Shown here: positions 51,872 through 63,243 of the stretch, in pieces
Position numbering within the stretch: position 1 is the stretch's first letter
How the letters are laid out: each line of letters begins with the position of its first letter
Origin: Streptomyces deccanensis
GTDB taxonomy: Bacteria > Actinomycetota > Actinomycetes > Streptomycetales > Streptomycetaceae
DNA: 64,000 nucleotides
Assembly: GCF_022385335.1 (NCBI RefSeq)
Contig: NZ_CP092431.1
Span: 3,348,001-3,412,000 of the forward strand
Direction: 5' to 3'
Position numbers and translations under genes: made by a program
Notes under the pieces: generated by a model
What the model saw: only the letters and a program-made list of their open reading frames with translations
What the model was told of the DNA's origin: nothing
Database searches by the model: none

Positions 51872-52807
51872 ATGACCTTCCCCGCCCCGCTGACCGGTGT
51901 CATCCCGCCCGTCTGCACGCCCCTGACACCGGACCGCGAGGTCGACGTCCCGTCGCTGGTGCGGCTGGTCGACCATCTCGTGGCGGGCGGTGTGGACGCG
52001 CTGTTCGTGCTCGGTTCGTCGTCGGAGGCGGCGTTCCTGACGGACGCGCAGCGGCGCGTCGTCGTGGAGACGGTGGTCGGTCACGTCGGCGGGCAGCTCC
52101 CCGTCCTCGCCGGGGCCATCGACATGACCACGCCGCGCGTCCTGGACCACGTCCGTGCCGTGACCGCCGCCGGCGCGCAAGCCGTCGTGGCGACCGCCCC
52201 GTTCTACACGCGCACCCACCCGGCGGAGATCTCCCGCCACTACCGGCTGCTCGCCGCGGGCTCCCCCGTCCCCGTCTTCGCCTACGACATCCCGGTCGCC
52301 GTGCACACCGGGCTGCCCGCCGACGTGGTCCTGGAGCTGGCGGCGGACGGCGTCCTCGCCGGCCTGAAGGACTCCAGCGGCGACCTGGCCGGGTTCCGCG
52401 GGGTCGTCACCGGTGTCCGCACCGACCCCGCCGTCACCGGCTTCAGCGCCCTCACCGGCTCCGAACTGCTCGTCGACGCCGCGCTCGCCCTGGGCGCCGA
52501 CGGCGCGGTGCCGGGCTTGGCGAACGTCGACCCCGCCGGCTACGTCCGCCTCCACCGCCACTTCCGCGCCGGTGACCTGGAGCGGGCCCGCGCCGAACAG
52601 GAGCGCCTGTGCGCCCTCTTCGCCATGGTCGGCGTCGGAGACCCGGCACGCATGGGCGGCTCCTCCTCCGCCCTCGGCGCCTTCAAGGCGGCCCTGCACC
52701 TGCGCGGCGTCATCGCCTGCCCGGCCACGGCCCACCCCCAGATCCCCCTGTCGGAGGCGGAGACCGAACAGGTCGGCAAGTACCTGGCAGCGGTGGGCCT
52801 GCTCTGA
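51872..52807 (+). CDS. DapA/NanA-family Schiff-base aldolase or dehydratase
   Basis: A 311-residue TIM-barrel class I lyase. The Schiff-base Lys is K166 in LAGLKDSSGDL and the catalytic Tyr is Y138 in VFAYDIPVAVH; LGSSSEAAFL stands where DHDPS enzymes have the GTTGE loop, and that change argues against true dihydrodipicolinate synthase. Relatives cleave sialic acid, 2-keto-3-deoxy sugar acids or hydroxyproline-derived acids. It is the last gene of the importer operon, so it probably acts on the imported compound or its product. GGGAG lies 6 nt before the ATG. Confidence 0.87.
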   Translation: MTFPAPLTGVIPPVCTPLTPDREVDVPSLVRLVDHLVAGGVDALFVLGSSSEAAFLTDAQRRVVVETVVGHVGGQLPVLAGAIDMTTPRVLDHVRAVTAAGAQAVVATAPFYTRTHPAEISRHYRLLAAGSPVPVFAYDIPVAVHTGLPADVVLELAADGVLAGLKDSSGDLAGFRGVVTGVRTDPAVTGFSALTGSELLVDAALALGADGAVPGLANVDPAGYVRLHRHFRAGDLERARAEQERLCALFAMVGVGDPARMGGSSSALGAFKAALHLRGVIACPATAHPQIPLSEAETEQVGKYLAAVGLL

Positions 52808-52829
52808 AATTCCCCGGGCCCGCCGGGGA

Positions 52830-53510
52830 TCAGACCGCTCCCGGAGTCACCATCCCCGACTCGTAGGCCACGATCACCAGCTGGGCGCGGTCCCGGGCGC
52901 CCAGCTTGCCCATGATGCGGCTGACATGGGTCTTGGCGGTCAACGGGCTGAGGCCCAGGGCGTCGGCGATCTCGGTGTTGTTGAGGCCGCGCGCCACGAG
53001 CGTGAGGACCTCCTTCTCCCGGTCGGAGAGACAGTCGGGGCCGCCGTCGGGCAGGGCGCTCGGCGTGGTGGGCCCACGCAGCAGCCGGGCGATCACCCGG
53101 GCCGTGGGGCCCGGGGAGAGGAGGGCCTCGCCGGCGGCCACCGTACGGATGGCGTCGAGGAGTTCCGCCGGCCGCGTGTCCTTGACGAGGAATCCGGAGG
53201 CACCGGCCCGCAGTGCCTCCACGACGTCCTCGTCCGTGTCGTAGGTGGTGAGCACCAGCACGCGTACGCCCGCGAGGTCCTCGTCCGCCGCGATGAGCCG
53301 GGTGGCCTCGATGCCGTCGAGGTCGGGCATGCGCAGGTCCATGACGACCAGGTCGGCCCGCGCGGTGCGCGCCAGCTCCACCGCCTCCCGACCCGTCCCC
53401 GCCTGCCCCACCACGTGCATGTCCCGCGCCGAATCCACGAGCATGGCGAAGGCGGCACGCACGAGCGTCTGGTCGTCGGCGAGGAGGACGCGGATCGTAC
53501 GGTCGCTCAT
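52830..53510 (-). CDS. NarL/LuxR-type response regulator
   Basis: A 226-residue two-component regulator. The receiver domain (about 1-125) has the acidic pair DD in VLLADDQTLVRAAF, the phosphoacceptor Asp in DLVVMDLRMPDLDG (about 57), Thr in LVLTTYD and Lys in GFLVKDTRP. The C-terminal LuxR helix-turn-helix (LSDREKEVLTLVARGLNNTEIADALGLSPLTAKTHVSRIMGKLGARDRAQLVI, about 162-215) binds DNA. Its ATG overlaps the TGA of the kinase gene (ATGA), which makes the two a cognate pair. Targets are unknown; the neighbouring MMPL exporter gene is a candidate. Confidence 0.95.
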   Translation of the reverse strand: MSDRTIRVLLADDQTLVRAAFAMLVDSARDMHVVGQAGTGREAVELARTARADLVVMDLRMPDLDGIEATRLIAADEDLAGVRVLVLTTYDTDEDVVEALRAGASGFLVKDTRPAELLDAIRTVAAGEALLSPGPTARVIARLLRGPTTPSALPDGGPDCLSDREKEVLTLVARGLNNTEIADALGLSPLTAKTHVSRIMGKLGARDRAQLVIVAYESGMVTPGAV

Positions 53511-54943
53511 CGGGCCGCCTTTCGCTCGGGGGAGGTGCCGGAGGCGCCGGGGACGCCAGGGGCACCGGGAACGCTGCGGGCGTCGGGAACGCCGGGTGCG
53601 CCGGGTCCGAGTGCGCCACCGGCACCACCGCCACCATCCCCAGCACCGCGACCACCGGCGGCCGCGTGCCGTGCCCCCGCCCCGCCGAGCGGCAGCACCG
53701 CCTCCACCTCGAAGCCGCCGTCCGCCCGCGGCCCGGCCTCCACCGTGCCGCCGACGCTGCGGGCCCGCTCACGCATGCCGAGGATCCCGAAGCCGGGCCC
53801 GGTGGGTCCCACCCCCGCATCAGGCGTCCGCCCCGCTCCCCCTCCCCCCACCCCGTCGTCCGTCACCCGTACCCGGAGCACGCCCTCCCCGGCCCGCAGC
53901 TCCACCCGTATCGTCAAGTCCGCTCCCCCGTGCCGTACGGCGTTGGTCAGGGCCTCCTGCACGATCCGGTAGGCGGCGGCCCCCACCCCCGGCGGCACCC
54001 CGTCCGCCGTGACCGTGACCTCGACGCGGGCACCCGCCGAGCGGGCCGCGCCGACGAGATCGGAGAGGCCGTCGAGGCCCGGCAGGGGGCCACGCACCCC
54101 GACACCGGTGTGCGCGAACTCGGACTCGCGCAACACCTCCAGCGTGCCGCGCAGTTCACCGCGGGCGGTCCGGCAGGTCTCGGCGATGTCGTCCAGGGCC
54201 TTGGCGACGGCGGCGCGGTCGAGGCGGTCGGGGTCGGCGGCCAGGACGTGCGCGGCGACGGAGGTCTGCACACCGACGAGCGTGATGCTGTGGGCGAGCA
54301 GGTCGTGCAGGTCGCGAGCGATGCGCAGCCGCTCCTCCGCGACCCTGCGCCGCGCCTCCTCCTCCCGGGTGCGTTCGGCCCGCTCGGCGCGTTCGACGAC
54401 GGAGTCGACGTACTGGCGGTGCACCCGGACGTACCCGCCGAAGACGAGGACGGAGACGATCCAGCCGGAGATCCGCAGGAACTCCGGGATCTGGTGGGGG
54501 GTGAACAGCGCGTTGACGGCCAGGGTGAGCGCCACGACGGCGGCGCCGTTGAGCAGCGTGCGGCGGGCCGTGCCGCTCACCGCGACCGTGTAGAGCGCGA
54601 GCATGGCCGGGGCCACGGCAGCCGGGTGGTTGTAGTCGAGCGCGTGGTACGGGGCGACGACGGCCACCAGCGCCCAGAGCGCGAGCACGGGCCGGCGTCG
54701 GCGCCAGACCAGGGGCACGTGGACCGCCAGGAGCAGGGCGAAGCCCGGCGGGTCCGGCACCCGCCCGTCCCCGGTGACCGCCGTGGCGGTCACACAGTCG
54801 AAGACGGCCAGGGCGGCCGCGAGGTACGCGTCGTACCGCAGGGCGGTGCTCCCGCCGGCCGTACGCAGCCGTTCCACCAACGCCGGCCACACCGCGCCCA
54901 CCCCGGTGGCCCCCGCCCTGTCCGTGCTCGTGCTCCCCGTCAC
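53507..54943 (-). CDS. Two-component sensor histidine kinase (HisKA_3 type)
   Basis: The 478-residue membrane kinase of the NarL-type pair. An N-terminal block of about five helices (FALLLAVHVPLVW, VLALWALVAVVAPYH, MLALYTVAVSG, LLNGAAVVALTLAVNALF, WIVSVLVFGGYV) gives little extracellular sensing space. A coiled-coil linker (VVERAERAERTREEEARRR) follows, then the HisKA_3 box RIARDLHDLLAHSITLV with the His near residue 215 and the ATPase domain (AYRIVQEALTNAVRHG; RVTDDGVGG; GFGILGMRERA). The last 60 residues are a Gly/Ala/Pro-rich tail made of GAPGVPG-like units. GTG start. Confidence 0.93.
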   Translation of the reverse strand: MTGSTSTDRAGATGVGAVWPALVERLRTAGGSTALRYDAYLAAALAVFDCVTATAVTGDGRVPDPPGFALLLAVHVPLVWRRRRPVLALWALVAVVAPYHALDYNHPAAVAPAMLALYTVAVSGTARRTLLNGAAVVALTLAVNALFTPHQIPEFLRISGWIVSVLVFGGYVRVHRQYVDSVVERAERAERTREEEARRRVAEERLRIARDLHDLLAHSITLVGVQTSVAAHVLAADPDRLDRAAVAKALDDIAETCRTARGELRGTLEVLRESEFAHTGVGVRGPLPGLDGLSDLVGAARSAGARVEVTVTADGVPPGVGAAAYRIVQEALTNAVRHGGADLTIRVELRAGEGVLRVRVTDDGVGGGGAGRTPDAGVGPTGPGFGILGMRERARSVGGTVEAGPRADGGFEVEAVLPLGGAGARHAAAGGRGAGDGGGGAGGALGPGAPGVPDARSVPGAPGVPGASGTSPERKAAR

Positions 54944-55018
54944 GGGCTCATCCTCCGTCAGAGGGGCGCCCCTCTGGGAGGGAGGGGCGCCCGGGTCGTC
55001 GATACCGGCCGTCGACCG

Positions 55019-57115
55019 TCAGCCGACCGCCACCCGCTCCCGGTCCGGGGACTCCCCCGGGGGCCGCACGGCACGCGCCGGCTCTCGGGACAGCCGTCCG
55101 GGCCACCAGACCTTTCGTCGCAGCGCCACGCTCGCGCTGGTCACGAGGTAGGTCCGGACGAGGAAGGTGTCGAGGAGGACGCCGACGGCGATGACGAAGC
55201 CCAGCTGGACGAGTTGGACGAGGCCCATGTTCAGCAGCACGGCGAAGGTCGCGGCCAGGACCAGCCCGGCGGAGGCGATGACCCCGCCGGTGATGCGGAG
55301 CGCGGTGAGCGCGGCGGCGGCCGGTTCGGCGCCGGCCAGGGACTCCTCGCGCATCCGGTGCATGAGGAAGATGCCGTAGTCGACACCGAGGGCGACGAGG
55401 AAGACGAAGGAGAGCAGTCCGAGCCCCGGGTCGGTCCCCTCGAACCCGAACACCGGCCCGAAGAGCAGTCCGCCGATGCCGAGCGAGGCGGCCCACACGG
55501 CGACCACGGCGACGACGAGCAGCAGCGGCGCGACCAGGCTGCGCAGCAGGGCGACGAGGATGAGCAGCACGGACACGAGCACGATCGGCACGACGACCAG
55601 CCGGTCCCGGGCGTTGGTGTCCTTCAGGTCGAGCTCTTCGGCGCTGGGCCCGCCGACGTAGGACTCCGGCAGTGCGTCCCGCAGCGACTTGATGGTGGCG
55701 GTCTCGGCGGCCGACTGCGGCGCGCTCCGCGCGATGACGGAGATCTCGGTCCAGCCGCCGCCGGTGCGGCCCCGTTCGACCGCCGCGACCCCCCGCTGCT
55801 TCTCGATCGCGGTGATCGTGGCGTCGGCCCGCGCGTCCGGGGTGATGACGGAGATCGGCTGGGTGCCCTGCCCGGGGAAGGCCCGTCCCAGGGTCTCCAT
55901 GGCGGCGACCGACTCGGGCTTGTCGACGAAGGAGTCCTCCTGCTTCAGGGATCCGGGCAGGTTGAGCGTGCCGAGCGCGAGCGCGCCCAGCAGGACGGCA
56001 CCGCCCGCGAGCACGGTCAGCGGGCGCCGCCCGGCGGAGGACCCCATCGCGGAGAACAGGCTCCGGCGCTGCTTGGGCTCGCTGCCGTACGCCGGGACGA
56101 GCGGCCAGAACACCCGCCGCCCCAGCAGGACGAGGAGGGCCGGGAGCAGGGTGAGCATGGCGAGGAGGGCGCACAGGACACCCACCGTGCCGAGGGGGCC
56201 CATGCCCCGGCTGCTGTTGAGGTCGGCGGCCAGCAGGCACAGCAGCCCGGCGGCGACCGTCCCGGAGGAGGCGAGCACGGCGGGCCCGCAGCCGCGCAGG
56301 GCGACCCGCATCGCCTCGTAGGGCCGCTCGATACGGCGGAGTTCCTCGCGGTAGCGGGAGACGAGCAGGAGGGCGTAGTCGGTGCCCGCGCCGAAGACGA
56401 GGATCGTCATCACGCCCGAGCTCTGCCCGGACACGGTCGTCCCGAAGGCCTGGTTGAGCCCGTAGGCGACGCCCATGGACATGAAGTCGGCGATACCGGC
56501 GACGACCAGCGGCACCAGCCACAGCACCGGGCTGCGGTAGATGATGATCAGCAGGACGGCGACGACGGCGACGGTGGTGTAGAGCAGCGGCCCGCCGAGC
56601 GCGTCGTAGACCTTGCCCGCGTCGGTGGCGAGGGCCCCGGGCCCGCCCACCTCGACGGTCATCCCTCCCTCGCTGTGGGCGACCGCGCGTACCCGCTCGA
56701 CGAAGGCGTCCCGGAGCTTCTCGTCGGGGCCCGGCCCGTTGCTCGCGACCGGGTACATGAGGGTGGTCCCGTCCTCCGACGGCACGCCCTCCGGTTCGGC
56801 GGCCAACCGGTCCCGCTCACGGATCTCGGCGACCTGCCGCTCGGCGGCGCCCCGGTCGGCGGCCGTCAGCCCTCCGTCGCGGTGGTACACCAGCACCAGT
56901 TCGGTGGTCTCGCCGCCGGGCAGCCGGTCCTCGATCTTCGCCACCTGCGTGGAATCCGCGCTCGCCGGCAGATAGTCCACGGCCCGGTCGTTCTGCACCT
57001 CCGACAGCTTCGCCGCGAACGGCGCGACCACGGCGAGCAGCACCACCCACAACCCGAGCACCAGCCAGGGCACGGCTCGCCGCCGCGTACGTACCTTCGT
57101 CTCTGCGGGCCCCAT
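55019..57115 (-). CDS. MMPL/RND-family exporter
   Basis: A 698-residue resistance-nodulation-division-type transporter of the MMPL class, with 12 helices in two repeats, each with a large extracytoplasmic loop (about 40-180 and 400-520). The N-terminal helix is VPWLVLGLWVVLLAVVAPFA; the helix 4 proton-relay stretches are TILVFGAGTDYALLLVSRYREEL (about 220-242) and FVFLVALGVDYGIFLMHRMREE (about 580). MMPL proteins in actinomycetes export lipids, glycolipids or siderophores. The ATG (MGPAETKV) is preferred; a GTG 14 codons upstream also fits. It lies 75 nt upstream of the kinase gene on the same strand and may share its regulation. Confidence 0.9.
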   Translation of the reverse strand: MGPAETKVRTRRRAVPWLVLGLWVVLLAVVAPFAAKLSEVQNDRAVDYLPASADSTQVAKIEDRLPGGETTELVLVYHRDGGLTAADRGAAERQVAEIRERDRLAAEPEGVPSEDGTTLMYPVASNGPGPDEKLRDAFVERVRAVAHSEGGMTVEVGGPGALATDAGKVYDALGGPLLYTTVAVVAVLLIIIYRSPVLWLVPLVVAGIADFMSMGVAYGLNQAFGTTVSGQSSGVMTILVFGAGTDYALLLVSRYREELRRIERPYEAMRVALRGCGPAVLASSGTVAAGLLCLLAADLNSSRGMGPLGTVGVLCALLAMLTLLPALLVLLGRRVFWPLVPAYGSEPKQRRSLFSAMGSSAGRRPLTVLAGGAVLLGALALGTLNLPGSLKQEDSFVDKPESVAAMETLGRAFPGQGTQPISVITPDARADATITAIEKQRGVAAVERGRTGGGWTEISVIARSAPQSAAETATIKSLRDALPESYVGGPSAEELDLKDTNARDRLVVVPIVLVSVLLILVALLRSLVAPLLLVVAVVAVWAASLGIGGLLFGPVFGFEGTDPGLGLLSFVFLVALGVDYGIFLMHRMREESLAGAEPAAAALTALRITGGVIASAGLVLAATFAVLLNMGLVQLVQLGFVIAVGVLLDTFLVRTYLVTSASVALRRKVWWPGRLSREPARAVRPPGESPDRERVAVG

Positions 57116-57331
57116 GGCGGGGTCCCCCCTCCCTCTACGGGCCTTGCCGGACGTCACCAGACTTCCGGTGCGGGAGGGCCGATTCGTCGCGCGTGAGGGC
57201 GAGTTGAGCGGTACTGCCGGGGGCGGTCCGGCGGCCGTACTACTCCCCGGGGAGTACGCCCGGCGCGTGGTCAGGGGGCGCGGTCGGTCCGGCGGTCGAG
57301 GACCTCGCGGTGCCGTCGGGGAACGGCCTGG

Positions 57332-58063
57332 CTACGACGGGGTCCGGGCCGTGGCGAGGAGGCGGGTGACGTCGTCCGCGCAGATGGTGAGGGCCGCGCC
57401 CACCGTGGCCAGCGCGTCCCGTTCCGCCGGGGTGTACGGCCCGTCGGCCAGGGCGATGCGCGCGCCCTGGAGCAGGATCGCCTCGCGGCCGGTCGGGGCG
57501 AGGTGCGGTGCCAGCGGGTCCAGGGCCTCGTGGAGCTCTATGGCCAGCCCGGGGCCGCAGGGCGCGCCGTGGACGCGGCCCGTGTCGGCGGCCAGGGCTT
57601 CCACCAGGGCGCCGAGCTGGTCCTCCGTGCAGTCGTCGAACCCGGCGGCGCGGACGGCGGAGGCGGCGACGGTCAGCGAGGGGCGGGAGCAGGTGCCGCC
57701 GGCCGCGAGGACGGCGAGGGCGACCGTGTGGACGGCGTCGCGGAGCATCGCGGAGAAGCGGGTGGTGGTGGGGTGGTCGAGGACGTCGACGGCGTAGTGG
57801 TGGCGGCAGGCCGCGCATTCGACCACGGGCCCGGTCTCGCCGCGGGGCAGGACGGGGACGCCGAGGAGGGTGAAGCGGCGGCGCCCGGTGAGGCGCTGGT
57901 AGTTGCGGTCGCCTCCGCAGCCGGGGCAGAAGAACTCGCCGTCACCGACACCCGTCCACGCGATCCGGGTGCCCAGCACCCGCGAGAGGCCGGTGGCACG
58001 GCTGGTCCGCCCGTCCCGGGCGAGCGCGGCGGCACGGCCGATCGGGTCCCGTCCTGGCAGCAC
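57332..58063 (-). CDS. TerB-like protein with zinc-ribbon head
   Basis: A 243-residue cytoplasmic protein. The N-terminal third carries a zinc-ribbon (FFCPGCGGDRNYQ and VECAACRHHYAV, about 60-110). The remainder is a helical TerB-like domain (MLRDAVHTVALAVLAAGGT; ILLQGARIALADGPYTPAERDALATVGAAL) known from tellurite-resistance proteins. The GTG at 58063 is preferred to an upstream alternative because GGAGG lies 6 nt before it. No ter operon adjoins it, so a direct role in tellurite resistance should not be assumed. It may bind calcium or zinc and act in a stress response. Confidence 0.8.
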   Translation of the reverse strand: MLPGRDPIGRAAALARDGRTSRATGLSRVLGTRIAWTGVGDGEFFCPGCGGDRNYQRLTGRRRFTLLGVPVLPRGETGPVVECAACRHHYAVDVLDHPTTTRFSAMLRDAVHTVALAVLAAGGTCSRPSLTVAASAVRAAGFDDCTEDQLGALVEALAADTGRVHGAPCGPGLAIELHEALDPLAPHLAPTGREAILLQGARIALADGPYTPAERDALATVGAALTICADDVTRLLATARTPS

Positions 58064-58282
58064 GTCGCACCTCCGTAACTCCCCCACACACGGCCCCATG
58101 GGCGCGGGAAGTGCCCCCTCGGCATCATCGCCGCGCTTGCGTGATGTTAGCCACATCGGTGAGGCGCAGTCAGTACTCCGGACGAGGCCTACCCGCGACC
58201 TGCACAGGGTTTGGCCGGTAAACGACGGGCCCCGCCCGCCGGAATTCGGCGAACGGGGCGTTCAAACCGCCGGTCAGGCTGG

Positions 58283-60211
<1,929 letters not shown>

Positions 60212-60265
60212 CTATCTGGACAAAAGGTGCGCAAGACCACACCGGGTACGGGCAGCGCCCCGCCA

Positions 60266-60287
60266 GGGGCGCGGGGAACTGCGCGAG
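60266..60287 (+). repeat. Dispersed GC-rich intergenic repeat, copy 4
   Basis: Exact match to the core GGGGCGCGGGGAACTGCGCG followed by AG, shared with the palindrome at 24329-24402. It lies in the 271-nt gap between the leucine leader and the protease gene (60144-60414), upstream of both and divergent from neither stop, so here it is not a terminator in the usual position. The rest of the gap holds the two promoters. Confidence 0.75.
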
Positions 60288-60414
60288 AAGCCCCACCGCA
60301 CGCGCACCCCGCACTCAACCCTCAGTAACACGGCGATGACGAATCGCAACCCATACGGCGACATTTCACCAATCATGGTTGCCCCCAGTGACAGTCCCCC
60401 AACGGAGTGCAATC

Positions 60415-61494
60415 GTGCGGGACATGACCACCAACGGGGGCCACGAGCCCGTCTTCTGCACAGTCGTCCCACCCCACGTCCTCGACAAGCTCTCCCAGGC
60501 CGAGGACCCGGTGCTCGCCGGCGCCGCGCGCAAAACCCTGGAGCGCGACGCCCTCGAACGCACCCACCGCCGCCTGACCACGGTCCTCGGCGCCCCGAGC
60601 ATCACCGGACCCGTCGGCGCCGAGGCAGGCACACCGCACCGCACGATCCACGACGCCCGCCACGGCACGGACCTGCCCGGCAGGAAGGTCCGCGGCGAGG
60701 GCGACGCGCCCGGCAAGGACGCCACGGTCAACCGCGCGTACGCCGGCCTGGGCGCCACCTACGAACTGTTCTGGAAGTCCTTCGCCCGCGACTCCATCGA
60801 CGGCGACGGCCTGCCGCTGAACGCGACCGTGCACTACGAGCGCGACTACAACAACGCCTTCTGGAACGGCGAACAAATGGTGTTCGGCGACGGGGACGGC
60901 GAGATCTTCCTCGACTTCACCATCCCGATCGACGTCATCGGCCACGAACTCAGCCACGGCGTCACCCAGTACACGGCGAACCTCACGTACTTCGGCCAGC
61001 CGGGCGCGCTCAACGAGTCGATGTCGGACGTCTTCGGCGCCCTCATCAAGCAGTACACGCTCGGCCAGACCGCCGCGGAGGCGGACTGGCTGATCGGCGC
61101 CGGCCTGCTCGCGCCCCGCGTCACGGGCGTCGCGCTCCGCTCGATGAAGGCCCCGGGCACGGCGTACGACGACGACGTCCTCGGCAAGGACCCGCAGCCG
61201 GCGACCATGGACGACTTCGTCCGCACCGGCCGCGACAACGGCGGCGTGCACATCAACTCCGGTATCCCCAACCACGCGTTCTACCTCGTGGCCACCGCGC
61301 TCGGCGGCCACGCCTGGGAGCGGGCCGGACAGATCTGGTACGACGTCCTCACCGGCGGCCAACTGGACAAGCAGGCCCTGTTCGTCGACTTCGCCACGCT
61401 CACCGTCAAGGCCGCGAAGGACCGCTACGGCCAGGGCGACGAGCTGACGGCGGTGCTGAAGGCCTGGGAGCAGGTGGGCGTACGGACGCTGTAG
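60415..61494 (+). CDS. Protealysin-like M4 metalloprotease
   Basis: A 359-residue thermolysin-family zinc protease. The active site is HELSH at residues 177-181 (IDVIGHELSHGVTQY) with the third ligand Glu in ALNESMSDVFGAL (about 201) and the transition-state His in GGVHINSGIPNHAFYL (about 282). There is no signal peptide; the N-terminus carries the short protealysin-type propeptide (FCTVVPPHVLDKLS) in place of the long FTP propeptide of secreted thermolysins, so it is probably cytoplasmic or released by other means. The GTG at 60415 follows GGAG at 7 nt; an ATG three codons later is possible. An emfourin-like inhibitor gene follows. Confidence 0.92.
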   Translation: MRDMTTNGGHEPVFCTVVPPHVLDKLSQAEDPVLAGAARKTLERDALERTHRRLTTVLGAPSITGPVGAEAGTPHRTIHDARHGTDLPGRKVRGEGDAPGKDATVNRAYAGLGATYELFWKSFARDSIDGDGLPLNATVHYERDYNNAFWNGEQMVFGDGDGEIFLDFTIPIDVIGHELSHGVTQYTANLTYFGQPGALNESMSDVFGALIKQYTLGQTAAEADWLIGAGLLAPRVTGVALRSMKAPGTAYDDDVLGKDPQPATMDDFVRTGRDNGGVHINSGIPNHAFYLVATALGGHAWERAGQIWYDVLTGGQLDKQALFVDFATLTVKAAKDRYGQGDELTAVLKAWEQVGVRTL

Positions 61495-61553
61495 GGGAGC
61501 ACGGCGGCGGGGCGGTGCTGCGCCTCGGCCCCGTTCCGTACTACACATGACGC

Positions 61554-61820
61554 ATGCGTATCGAAGTGCGGCGCACGGGCGGTTTCGCGGGCATCGAGCG
61601 GCACGCGGTGGTGGACACCGCCGGACGGCCCGATGCCCAGGAATGGCACACCCTGGCCGAGCGGGCCCTGACCGCCGGCCGGGGCTCACCGCCGCTCGGG
61701 GTGCCGGACGGTTTCTCGTACGAGATCACGGTGGACGGCCGGACCGTGCACTGCGCGGACCCCCGGCTGTCCGAGGCGCAGCGCGAGCTGATCGGAAGGG
61801 TGCTCAAGGAGGGGGCGTGA
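61554..61820 (+). CDS. Emfourin-like protease inhibitor (88 aa)
   Basis: A small protein starting MRIEVRRTGGFAGIERHAVVDT, then LAERAL and FSYEITVDGRTVHCADPRLSEAQRELIGRVLKEGA. The N-terminal RxGGFAGI core and the gene order (directly after a protealysin-type protease, 59 nt) match emfourin, the intracellular inhibitor described for Serratia protealysin. It would keep the M4 protease inactive in the cytoplasm. The ATG has no clear Shine-Dalgarno, so it may depend on translation of the protease gene. Identification rests on memory of the family and on context. Confidence 0.75.
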   Translation: MRIEVRRTGGFAGIERHAVVDTAGRPDAQEWHTLAERALTAGRGSPPLGVPDGFSYEITVDGRTVHCADPRLSEAQRELIGRVLKEGA

Positions 61821-61908
61821 GCAGCCCGTCAGGGGTACCGGGGGCGCGTAACGGGCACTTCACCCTCGGGCGTTGACTTCCGTTACCCGTGGTACGGATG
61901 ATCCGCCC

Positions 61909-63243
61909 ATGGCGACGAACGCGACCAACCCGATACCCCAGTTCCCGGCAGGCTTCCTGTGGGGCGTCTCGACCTCCGCGCATCAGATCGAGGGGGCCGC
62001 GGGCGAGCGCGAGCCGTCCGTGTGGGACGCCTTCTCCGCCGAGCCGGGCCGGATCAAGGACGGCTCGACGGCGGCGGTGGCCTGCGACCACTTCCACCGC
62101 TACCCGGAGGACGTGGCCCTCCTGCGCGACCTGGGTGTCGGCGCGTACCGCTTCTCGATCTCCTGGCCCCGGGTGAACACCCCGAACGGGCTGGACTTCT
62201 ACGACCGTCTGGTGGACGAGCTGATCGGCGCCGGCGTGCGCCCCGTCCCGACCCTCTTCCACTGGGACCTGCCGTCGTCGCTGGCGGAGAGCGGCGGCTG
62301 GCTGAACCGGGACACGGCCGAGCGGTTCGCCGAGTACGCCGCCGTCGTGGCCGCCCGGCTCGGCGACCGCGTCAGCAAGTGGATCACCATCAACGAGCCC
62401 GCCGAGCACACTCTGCTGGGCCACGCCCTCGGCACCCACGCGCCCGGCAAGCAGCTGATGTTCGACGCGCTCCCGGCTGCCCACCACCAGCTGTTGGGCC
62501 ACGGCCTCGCCGTACGGGCCCTGCGCGCGGCGGGAGTCACGGACGTCGGCATCGCCAACTCGCACGGGCCGACGTGGGCGGCGTCGGAGGAACAGGCGGA
62601 CCTGGAGGCGGCGGGCTTCTACGACCTGCTCCTCAACCGCCTCTTCGCGGAGCCGATCCTGCTGGGCGAATACCCGGAGGGGCTCGGCGAGTTGATGCCG
62701 GGCACGGACATCGGCTCCGACCTGAAGATCATCTCCGAGCCGATCGACTGGTACGGCGTCAACTACTACGCGCCGACCCGGGTCGGCGCCCCCGAAGGGG
62801 AGGACATCGAGTTCGGCGGGGTCTCCATCCCGGCCGAACTCCCCTTCACGGTCAAGCAGATCGAGAACGTCCCGACCACCGACTTCGGCTGGCCGGTGGT
62901 CCCCGAGGGCCTCACCGAACTCCTCACCACCTTCCGCGACCGCTACGGCGACCGGCTGCCGCCCGTGGTCATCACCGAGAACGGCTGCTCCTACGAGGGC
63001 CTCGACGACCAGGAGCGCATCGCCTACCTCGACGGCCATGTGCGCGCCCTGCACGCGGCGTCCGAGGCGGGCGTCGACCTCCGCGGCTACTTCGTGTGGT
63101 CCCTGCTCGACAACTTCGAGTGGGCCGAGGGGTACGCGCGCCGGTTCGGCCTGGTCCACGTGGACTACGAGACGCTGGAGCGGACCCCGAAGGCGTCGTA
63201 CGCCTGGTACCGGGACCTGCTGCGGGCGCAGAGCAGAGGATGA
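61909..63243 (+). CDS. GH1 beta-glucosidase
   Basis: A 444-residue retaining glycosidase, the standard length for GH1. It begins FPAGFLWGVSTSAHQIEGA, the family N-terminal signature. The acid/base Glu is residue 163 (WITINEPAEH) and the nucleophile Glu is residue 357 (VVITENGCSYEG); LFHWDLPSSL and FVWSLLDNFEWAEGY complete the substrate pocket. It acts inside the cell, since no signal peptide is present, on beta-glucosides such as cellobiose taken up by a transporter. Its stop overlaps the next gene's ATG (ATGA), which encodes an MFS transporter, so import and hydrolysis are coupled. Confidence 0.95.
   Translation: MATNATNPIPQFPAGFLWGVSTSAHQIEGAAGEREPSVWDAFSAEPGRIKDGSTAAVACDHFHRYPEDVALLRDLGVGAYRFSISWPRVNTPNGLDFYDRLVDELIGAGVRPVPTLFHWDLPSSLAESGGWLNRDTAERFAEYAAVVAARLGDRVSKWITINEPAEHTLLGHALGTHAPGKQLMFDALPAAHHQLLGHGLAVRALRAAGVTDVGIANSHGPTWAASEEQADLEAAGFYDLLLNRLFAEPILLGEYPEGLGELMPGTDIGSDLKIISEPIDWYGVNYYAPTRVGAPEGEDIEFGGVSIPAELPFTVKQIENVPTTDFGWPVVPEGLTELLTTFRDRYGDRLPPVVITENGCSYEGLDDQERIAYLDGHVRALHAASEAGVDLRGYFVWSLLDNFEWAEGYARRFGLVHVDYETLERTPKASYAWYRDLLRAQSRG

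Noticed and set aside
53666..57196. A 1176-codon open frame on the + strand across the two-component and MMPL genes
   Set aside because: Shadow of the kinase and MMPL genes on the other strand. It crosses several real genes and their gaps and has no recognisable motif.
57332..58063. Tellurite-resistance locus
   Set aside because: One TerB-like domain protein with a zinc-ribbon and no other ter genes; the domain is widespread outside tellurite resistance.
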